From NCBI GenBank assembly GCA_020650975.1, contig JAIPMN010006458.1, positions 1 to 23,289 on the forward strand: 23,289 nucleotides of DNA, written 5' to 3'. Below the pieces are notes generated by a model, which did no database searches, was not told the DNA's origin, and was given only the letters and a program-made list of their open reading frames with translations. The stretch is from Apostichopus californicus. Its lineage: Eukaryota; Echinodermata; Holothuroidea; Aspidochirotida; Stichopodidae. Every line of letters begins with the position of its first letter. Within the stretch, counting starts at the first letter, position 1. Below are positions 11,201 to 18,800 of the stretch, one piece after another. Position numbers and translations under genes: made by a program.

Positions 11201-14200
11201 ATGTGTTTTTGCTTGTATTTGATCTCAAATGACCCTTGATCTGCCAATAGGAGTACATCTTTTATGACTCTTCACCTGCTGATTAATACGAACAAGTTTT
11301 GTCAAAATCAACGTGCCCTAGGAGAAGTTATTTTTTATGATATCACGATTTGTCTTCCAATGGCCCATGCTATAATTATAGGTCAACAACCTATAGTATG
11401 AGTAACATATCAGCTTCAATCTCTTCAGATTTATGACGGGTCGACTGACTCCTCTGCAATATTAGCGCAACTCTGTGGCTCCTCGCTTCCTGGTACCATT
11501 ACGTCGACCAAAAACCAGCTATTCATCAAGTTCACAACGAACGATATCATCACTGCCCCTGGATTCAGCGCCCAGGTCAATTTTGTCAAAGGTAAGTGGT
11601 AAATTCATAACTCAGCTTTTATGCCTTCGACCGATGAGGTATTTGTTTTATTATAGTGTATATACTGGCTTCACTGCGATATTCTAATTTTAACGAAACC
11701 TATTCAATACTAGCCATTCAGAGGTGTGAATAGCAACTAGAAGAATGGAGATACTAGCTGGTGTGTTTTGGTAGGTTTTGTGTGCAGATCGATGTCGAGG
11801 TACCGTTTTCTTTCAGAGTAGTCACGTCCAACAACATTATGTTGGACACGATTCTAGAAGGTGTTGAACTTTAGGTAACCGCCCTTATACAGTTCGGTTG
11901 GGAATAAATGTTGATGCAACGCCATTCAACGTAAAAGTCGCAATATCCAATGTAAGAGTGACTCCCGTTCCCTTTTGCGCCCACCCTTTCTCCTTCCTCT
12001 TGCCCCTTTCACTTCATCACACATCATGGTCATCCACCTTCAAATATTTTCCTATATAATCTGTCCCCTTACTCTCCAATCACTCCTCGTCCTCCTTTGC
12101 TAACTCCCTTTCTTACACCCCTCTGTAAAGTTTTATCTCCCGACAGCCCTTTCATTTCCTGCAGCACTTCATATTCTGCTTTCTTTTTTATTTCAATTGT
12201 TTTCTGCCTAATCGTATTCCGTTCATTACTCATTGTTGCAATTGACGTCGCTGTTTTATAGCAACCATCAAAAACAACCAGCTTTGACAATGAGGAAGCA
12301 TTTGTTGCCCACTGCATCCACTGTATTTGTTAAAGATTGACATATACCGGCTTGATCTTTAGCGTATAAGGTTACAAGACGTTCTCTTCCTTCTGCATTT
12401 CTACAGCACCATGTGTAAAATGCAGTACTAAAGATTTCTATTATGATGAGTGCCCTCCAGACGGACCAGAACCAAGAATGAGGCAACGAATCGAGCTGCA
12501 GCGTTACCCTCCAAAAGGTCTTTTACAGTGTAGAACTGCCCTTGGGAAACTACCGTCATCGCTATACCATGGAACCTACTATTGGATGATCAGTGCATGC
12601 CCAAATGGAACTGATCAGTCTTTGAGAAAAAACTGTACAACTGATTGGAATGTCATGAACGAAAAAGGCGGGACTGTATCTTTGGAACCTCCGGTTGTTG
12701 CCGGTTACGATGTCCTCTTCAAAAATCGATATTGTGCGTTGTGTAACAACTTCCCTAGTTACAACGAGATTTTGATTTACAGCACTTGTAATGAATGCCC
12801 GTTTGTATATACCTATGAAGTTGAACAGATACTTGAGGATGAACCAGCAAGTTGTAGTCAAGTGGTGAGTCTCTCATCAGCAAGACAATGCGATCCTCAC
12901 AAAACGGACGATGAGATAGCATGTCCAGGAGAATGTGAAAGTTGCAAAAAAAAAGTCACGGCACTTTTTGGCCCCTTGGCGGAAATGCGGAAAAAGGTTA
13001 AAAAGAACATTTGTGCCAGAGGCGAAGTTTTACGCGAAGGTAAATGTATGAACATGTCAAGCATCTGTGCAGAACCGAATTTCCGTTACTACGCAGCTTT
13101 GGAAATAGACAAATCGTCGTATGGCTGCAGTTACCTCAAAGAGAGAAGCAAAATATGCTTTGAACAACATCTGAGGCACTATGAATTGAACGCGCATAAA
13201 ACACTCGACGCTCAGATAGAAGATGTATTGACCTTTTCTTTACCATGGAATGAAACAGAACAAGTGTCATGGTTGAGTACCAGTGGTGATGACGATACAG
13301 TCGTGTTACAGATTCCTCAGAGTTTTACATCAAATGTGAAGTGGAAAGAACATTTGCTTTCGGTATTCGAGGACATTGTGTTTTCTAGCAACGTAAGCGC
13401 GAAGACGTGCTACTTAAGTTCTATGAAATTAATCCAATTCTGCAAACCGAATGAAACTGAACTTTCACTAGAATGTAACGGAGTGATTGAAGAAAGTACA
13501 TTAGACAGCTATGATAAAGGTTTTGAATCAACGTTTGGTGACTTCTTCGATGGAAACTACTGGGTTGGGTTCGCTACCACATTGAACGTACTAGATGGTA
13601 ATAGCTCCAGAGAGAAGATCATATTATGTAACGCCGTCCCGTCAGTTGATATTGAAGAAACGAAAGGTTCATTATGGAGTAGTGTCTGCTGTGTGGTCGC
13701 CATCATTAGTCTATTACTCACGTTTATCATCTATCTTGCTTTCTCACCGCTGCAGAACACATTCGGTATCGTCGTGATGGTCTTTGTGCTTTCTTTGGCA
13801 ATGGCCATTCTTTGTTTGGAATTCATCAGCCATCTTGTTACAGATATTCCCTGGTTATGTTCATCAGTAGCAATAATAACACACTGGTTGTGGTTATCCG
13901 TGTTCGGTTGGATGACAGTTCTCGCTTACGATCTGCGGCAGACATTTAGCGCAAAGAACATGAGACTGGCGGGCAGAATCAACTGCAAGAAATTGTTAAT
14001 GTATTCACAGGTTGGCTTTTGTCTACCCTCCTTGCTGGTGGGCACTTGCGTCGTCTGCTGGATGACGGGTGCAGTTTCTGTTGTCTATGGGTCGATCTCG
14101 GGTAAGGAATGTTGGATCTACGGCGGGATATTTGCCTTAATTGTTGTTAGTGGCCCGCTGTTGTTAGCCGTTGGTGTAAACGTCGTTCTATTTATCCAAA

Positions 14201-15130
14201 TCATCAAAGGTATCTTGGCTCATAAGAGAAGTTCGAAAACTGCCAACCTTCATTCGACCCAAGAGAAGGGGCCTTTCCCTGAGCTAATAGTCTGTATCAA
14301 GGTAAATATTTCGTATTTGTTTTATCCCCATGCATTCCTACTTCCACACCTCCAAACATGCTGATAATTAAGTCTCCGTATTTCAATCTTGATCTTACAC
14401 AATATAGTTACGATTTAGTGTCTGAAAGCTTTAAACGCAATTATTATTATATGCAACGTGTATTTGAAGTTACAACTTGCTAAATGAGAAATGTAATAAA
14501 TATTAGCGAAAGAATAGCTTAGATACAACTATTATCTTACAGGAATGCAGGTTATAGGCATTGGAACAGTAGTGTGGGCAAAAGAGGAAGCTACCTCTAA
14601 CTTGATATATGGGGCACATGAGTATGATATATATATTTAAGCAAAAAGAGTACCAGACAAAACAAAGGATGAATTTTATATTTACCTTTGGTAGCTACCC
14701 ACGCCACTATTATAGAATGCACGTAGAAACCACGCACTACTTGAAGGTAACTTAAACGTTGAAATTAGCATAATACGATTTCCTCTAAAGCTAGTCTATG
14801 TCAATACAGTACACTTTGGGAGGACTGACTATCATTGCTTAAACATTAATCATTGGAATTTTTCCTCTGCAGATTTCAGTCTTAATGGGGTTCACGTGGC
14901 TTTCTGGGTACATAGCTCCCGCCACAGGCATACGTTCGTTCGAGTATTTCTTTTACGGTTTGCTTCTTATTCAAGGCATTCTCATCTTCTTCTTCTTTGG
15001 AGCCAACCAAAGGGCGAGGAGACTCTGGTCTCGAAAGTTGAGACTAGACAGGGCGACGTCGTTTATCACTTCCTCATTAAGTATGACTGTTATGGGTACT
15101 ACCAACTCGAGTACACAACGTAATAACTAA
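5198..15130 (+). CDS. CUB-domain Methuselah-like seven-transmembrane receptor (9 exons, 1093 aa)
   Basis: Predicted cell-surface G-protein-coupled receptor. Joining 5198-5276, 5891-6078, 7191-7353, 8352-8536, 9769-9931, 10230-10417, 11429-11591, 12407-14301 and 14873-15130 gives 3282 nt, an exact open frame, with GT-AG at every junction. Order: signal peptide (about residues 1-18), three CUB domains (28-143, 145-259, 261-376), cysteine-rich ectodomain (377-795), seven helices (about 803-1050) and a 43-residue tail. The ectodomain motif YCALC in 481-491, the HWLWLS...WM...YDL signature of helix 3 (869-886), and the Cys pair C861/C945 match Methuselah-like class B receptors. No GPS autoproteolysis motif is visible before helix 1. 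An in-frame stop at 5177-5179 makes 5198 the first in-frame Met. CUB domains usually bind proteins or glycans, so they probably enlarge the ligand surface; ligand and G protein are unknown. Confidence 0.9.
5495..5520. repeat. GA-rich microsatellite in receptor intron 1
   Basis: Imperfect (GA)n tract with AAA and GGG interruptions. Confidence 0.7.
5891..6078 (+). CDS. Receptor gene exon 2: first half of CUB1
   Basis: Encodes residues 27-89 (phase 1 in, phase 0 out). It shows the CUB start SPNYPGNY and cysteines C29, C56 and C83. E78 and D86 sit where calcium-binding CUB domains carry two of their ligands (E five residues before the third Cys, D three after). The acceptor is TTTCTCAG and the donor TCG|GTATTT. 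Confidence 0.9.
6661..6715. repeat. A/TAAA-rich tract in receptor intron 2
   Basis: GATAAATAAATAGATAAC followed by further AATAA repeats. It resembles the tail of a retroelement, and the 25 bases upstream carry a doubled AGACCATATGG (6619-6640), but no element body is recognisable. Confidence 0.35.
7191..7353 (+). CDS. Receptor gene exon 3: second half of CUB1
   Basis: Encodes residues 90-143 plus one base. It begins exactly at the CUB motif IYDG, has the fourth cysteine C105 in LCG, and carries the S-D pair (D127) that supplies a third calcium ligand in Ca-binding CUBs. It is 163 nt long, phase 0 in and phase 1 out, the same length and phases as exons 5 and 7. Confidence 0.9.
8352..8536 (+). 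CDS. Receptor gene exon 4: first half of CUB2
   Basis: Encodes residues 144-205. It contains the CUB opening TSPNFPANY, cysteines C147, C172 and C199, and calcium-type E194 and D202. The acceptor is ACATACAG and the donor ACC|GTGAGT, phase 0. It is three bases shorter than exons 2 and 6. Confidence 0.9.
8752..9244. mobile_element. 493-bp non-autonomous DNA transposon in receptor intron 4
   Basis: The left end is CAGAGCTCCCAACT; the reverse complement of the right end is CATAGCTCCCAACT, a 14-bp inverted repeat with one mismatch. Both sides are flanked directly by ATATAC (8746-8751 and 9245-9250), a 6-bp target-site duplication. The left part has several ACCCGC subterminal motifs; the right part has a C/G-rich hairpin near 9155-9187. 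There is no transposase. The superfamily is unresolved: hAT usually makes 8 bp. Confidence 0.75.
9769..9931 (+). CDS. Receptor gene exon 5: second half of CUB2
   Basis: Encodes residues 206-259 plus one base, 163 nt. The usual IYDG is IYGG here (G208). The LCG cysteine is C221, and D243 in the TSD motif completes the E/D/D calcium set of CUB2. The donor C|GTAAGT is strong. Candidate N-glycosylation sites NVT, NSS and NAS lie at 213, 246 and 252. Confidence 0.9.
10230..10417 (+). CDS. Receptor gene exon 6: first half of CUB3
   Basis: Encodes residues 260-322. It shows TSPNFPENYG, cysteines C263, C289 and C316, and calcium-type E311 and D319. An upstream AG at 10212 would put a stop (TAA) in frame, so the acceptor at 10228-10229 is the one that keeps the protein open. 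The donor is ACG|GTGAGT. Confidence 0.9.
11429..11591 (+). CDS. Receptor gene exon 7: second half of CUB3
   Basis: Encodes residues 323-376 plus one base, again 163 nt and starting at IYDG; the LCG cysteine is C338. The position of the third calcium ligand appears to be Asn (N360, followed by D361), so calcium binding by CUB3 is less certain than for CUB1 and CUB2. The donor is AAAG|GTAAGT. Confidence 0.9.
11826..11847. repeat. Perfect short hairpin in receptor intron 7
   Basis: GTCCAACA and TGTTGGAC form an 8-bp perfect stem around a 6-base loop. No function is evident. Confidence 0.5.
12407..14301 (+). CDS. Receptor gene exon 8: cysteine-rich ectodomain and TM1-TM5
   Basis: One 1895-nt exon encodes residues 377-1008. 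It starts with a Cys-rich stretch (CVKC), then YYWMISACP (434-442) and FKNRYCALCNN (481-491), motifs seen in invertebrate Methuselah-like receptors. Helices fall at about 803-822, 829-850, 862-884, 908-930 and 949-973. The second extracellular loop has C945 before W946, pairing with C861. The ATG at 12478 is an internal Met (residue 401), not the start: the frame is open back to the acceptor CTACAG at 12406. The donor AAG|GTAAAT lies within helix 6; without splicing, the frame would run 20 more codons and stop at 14362, giving a five-helix product. Confidence 0.92.
14873..15130 (+). CDS. Receptor gene exon 9: TM6 end, TM7 and cytoplasmic tail
   Basis: Encodes residues 1009-1093. LMGFTWLSGY fits class B helix 6, and the following loop and FFYGLLLIQGILIFFFF (about 1034-1050) fit helix 7 with the conserved QG. 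The tail is Arg- and Ser/Thr-rich and ends at TAA 15128-15130. The acceptor is TTTTTCCTCTGCAG, phase 0. No AATAAA or ATTAAA is seen between this stop and 15618, so the polyadenylation signal is non-canonical or lies inside the opposing gene. Confidence 0.88.
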   Translation: MSVLMGFTWLSGYIAPATGIRSFEYFFYGLLLIQGILIFFFFGANQRARRLWSRKLRLDRATSFITSSLSMTVMGTTNSSTQRNN

Positions 15131-15423
15131 CACTGACCCAATCGATACAGGTCTTCCATATAGCAGGAGAGACCACATTGACAAAGGGCAAAGCACTGCA
15201 GGCTACGGGCAAAAGCGTCAGGTATATTGAAGCAATCAATTCGTCGTCATTGACATGCTCATCTGACACCCCCAACCCCGCCACACCTACTGCCCCTCTT
15301 ACTGTCTGCTGCTCTCTATCCAATGTGTATACACAAGGACTGGATGAGCCTACCGGTTTATGCGCCGAAGGCGCTGATCATCTGTTTGCGAAAGGTGCTA
15401 GTGTCGTTCGATGTGCTAACTGA
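15127..15423 (+). other. Unexplained 98-codon open frame between the convergent genes
   Basis: It follows the receptor stop in a different frame and is open from 15127 to the TGA at 15421-15423, with its first ATG at 15178. The translation is Ser/Thr/Pro-rich in the middle (NPATPTAPLT) and matches nothing I recognise. It could be 3' UTR, an alternative tail exon (AG at 15150 and 15201), or chance. I found no convincing donor-acceptor pair joining it in frame to exon 9. Confidence 0.2.
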
Positions 15424-15618
15424 ACTGAACATGTTAGAGCCCCAGCGCTCCATAGTGATTCATAAATCGCGCGTAGGAGAGTAGACATACCAAAAAAAAA
15501 AAGACATGATATCTTCTCGAGTACGGAATATGAGGAGACGTAAGTTAAAAGTCACGTTTACCATTCAAAAATGAAATGGAAGCGTTCTTATCTTTAAAGT
15601 ACATTTAACGTATAAATT

Positions 15619-15804
15619 CTATGTATCGTCGATGGAGAAGCTCTTCTTTGTTCTAGCAATTATGTAATCCAATGCAGAAATAGGAGGATACTTATTCGAT
15701 CCGTCTAAGCATTCAATAATGGCCTCGTCGTCTGGGTTACCAAAGAATGCGATTGACTGCCGGGATAAGTTAACTGTCTTTGGCGAAAAGACAACACGAT
15801 GTTT
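15619..15804 (-). CDS. Dioxygenase exon 7: distal His, RxS and C terminus
   Basis: Encodes residues 264-324 and the TAG stop. It opens with KHRV (distal iron ligand H265), then LSRQSIAFF (R278 and S280 contact 2-oxoglutarate in characterised relatives) and a C-terminal helix ending in FSIDDT. The acceptor is TTTTCGACAG. The open frame continues upstream of the acceptor to 15849 only by chance. Confidence 0.92.
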   Translation of the reverse strand, partial: KHRVVFSPKTVNLSRQSIAFFGNPDDEAIIECLDGSNKYPPISALDYIIARTKKSFSIDDT

Positions 15805-18800
15805 CTGTCGAAAAGAAAAGAAACAAGAGTTGTTGAAAGTTGAAAACAAATGAAGAAAACGGTTATTTCAACTGCAATTTTCTTTTCAACTTATATTACC
15901 ACAATCTGTTGGTATACCATAAAGGACTAGACTGCTGATATAGATGAAGGAAAGATGAATTATCCTGTTACTTAACATCCACCTATTAGCCCTATTATCA
16001 TGAAAACAGACGCATTAAAGTGCGAGTATAATGGCATGAGAAAGAGTAAAATTAAGTAAATTTCTCCTTGCGAGAAAGAGTAGAAGGCTTAATCCCCGGG
16101 TAGAAGTAATTTATCTTGCAGTATTATATCAATACTATATTTCCAACCAAAAAAAAGCTCGGGGTACGATTACGAGTACAAAGACATAAGGGCAACAAGG
16201 AGTACAGGCAACTATGCTGGAATACCAAACGAACTACGAATACGAACTACGGAATACGAACTACAATAACTATCACAAGGCTACCATGAAAGATAAAACA
16301 AAAGTACAAATTCTAACGTCATGCAAATGAATTAGTTATTGTTCATTGCAATGAATGAACTGCTTTTCCGATGACGTATCATAAAGTCGACTTTAGCTTT
16401 GAGTTTTTCGTGACAGTGGTGAACGTTCCAGTCGTTGGCTCTTGATTGCGATTCTGTTTTGCCCTACGCAAGCAATGCATCTGAGATAACATTCATGCTA
16501 GCTCTAAGGAATCGTTTTGGGACAACAAAAGTGCTGTTTAGTAATGAACTTGTTAACGAAGGTTTTGTACGAGATATTCCACGTTTTTTTATTACATCCT
16601 ATGGGTTAAGGGTTGTAGAGGTATGCTCAATGAAATTATAGGGAAACAATCAAGTTTGGAGTTTATTTAATCAGAGGCAATAGACTTGAAATGCTCGGAA
16701 GATAACGGAATCTTGCATGACAAAGTGGGCGGATTATTAGCCCCCACCATTGGCTCCCAACATAAACCATTCGTTTTTAAAATGCAACTTTTCTGGCATT
16801 TTTTGTATTCATTTAGCGATTAAAATGATCAACTTACCGCAGCTCTGTAAACGTCCGATGTCCAGCGTTGCATCAAATCTCCTAAGTTGACTAAAACGGT
16901 ATCCGGTATGTGTTGAACCGGTATCCAACGACCGTCAACGCTGCGTACCTAAAATAAAAAAAATAATAATGCAACATATATATATATGGTTTTCGGAAAA
17001 CGGTAAAACTATATGAAGCATTGAACAATTGCTAAGCCCGAGCGCTTAACCTCCGTAGCCCATCAAACAAAATTTGCGAGACAGATAGGGACATCTCATC
17101 TCAAAAGTATGTAAAATGAATTTCTTTAAACGGTCTTAATATCTTCTTATTAAGTGAAGATGAACTATGTTGTGGTATGTCAGGAGTTCGTAACTGGCGG
17201 TTCGTGGGCCAAAACCGGCCGCGGCCTGCGAATAAAAGATCTGTCAAACTTGCACTTATGTGGAATGAGGAATCTTAATACCTTTGGCTTGAGTTTTTTG
17301 TTGAGATTTTTATTCTGTCTGGCCGTTTTACCCCAACCAATGTTGTTCTCTGGCGCTCATAGAAAATTAATTGCGAAGCTATTCCTGTATCTAATGTTTC
17401 ACGTGCTATCTCTATGTGAATCGGGACATTTCCTATACTGTAGTCACGTCCCGCTTCAGAGCACTCGTAGTGTCAGAGCGGTATGAATATCATGTTTCTT
17501 TCAGATAAAGGTTAGAAACTGTTTGTACTCCTCAATACGAGTGCTTTGAAGCATGATATGGGAGGACAGTTTAGAGAGGTTTTAGCATTAGGAAATTGTC
17601 CCAACTGACTGTTAGATCAACTCCTCGGAAAAACCTCACTGAAAGGAAACACTTTTATGACATCACGTTACGTGTTTTACATTGTATTAAAAATTTGTCA
17701 AAAAATTATAGATTTTAGATGTCATCCATGCATGGTGCTTCGGTGTTTAAAAAAAGAACTTTTGTATTTGTTTGGTTTGCATGTAAGAATTTATTAAACA
17801 CTGAAAGTAACAGTTGCGTCATGCGACATGGATATTTGAAAGGTGAATATTATTTGCGGTCAGATTTTAATAAATGTACAATAACCTATCAACATTCTGT
17901 TTAAGTTAATTAATTTTTCACAAAAGACAATACTCTATAAGGTCTTGGCCAAAAAACAAAAGGAGGGACCGGCTTTGGCTTTCGACTCCCCTGACCGTGA
18001 TTCCGGCCCTATCACCACATGGCTTATAATTATATAGGTCTATAGTTCTGTACATCAAAGAATCAGGCTTTACTGTGGTTAACAGTATTTAAAATGAAAT
18101 GAAATTTAAATGAAATTTGAATTTTTGGGCATGCAAGTAAAAGATACATATATTTGTTACATCTGTTATGTGTAAACATACAGAGAGATTGTTTAAACTT
18201 ACTTCCAGGCCTCCTGTCGTATCTTGAAATAATAAAGTAATGGCTCCATAATCCGAATGCTCACCGCATCGCATGGGCATGCCTTCGATTTCGTCATCAG
18301 ACTGTAAAGGTGGGTAGTACAGCGTACGGAGAGTGGTACAGTTGCGCTTGGTGCCGATGTGTCCACACTTGCTTGCCAGAGCCATGGTATCCTAAGTGGA
18401 GAAAACGTCATAGTTATTCAAGAACAATTTTTCTGGTTTGGGGAGGAGGGGTAAAGGGCAGGGGAGCTGTTCATTCACCATATGTAAAGGATATTTTGCG
18501 TTACACATCCTCATAGTGTCTCATCCCATCACCCTCCCACCCCTTCCCCCAGGCCCGGGTTCATACTATGTGGAAACATGGACCATAAAATCGTTTTGGG
18601 TGGCCCTATTCTCCTATGACTGATATATCCATCAAATTAACCTTTTTCTGGATTACATTTTTTTGGGAAAGTCATCAATGATGTCCTGGAAGACAATGTC
18701 TTTCGTCATGTGAAAGGTCTATGAACTGTTTTATGTAAGTGCGTGTGGTTGGGGAATGTACAGTCCATTGATAAATACACTTAAAACGTGGATGGATCTC

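Noticed and set aside
12478-14364. Single-exon 628-residue gene starting at 12478
   Set aside because: The frame is open upstream to a good acceptor at 12406 and joins CUB exon 7 in phase. At the 3' end it reads into intron 8 past a GTAAAT donor. It is exon 8, not an independent gene.
17154-17486. 110-codon plus-strand frame in dioxygenase intron 5
   Set aside because: It has no domain motif and no splice partner, lies in an intron of the opposite gene, and its composition looks random.
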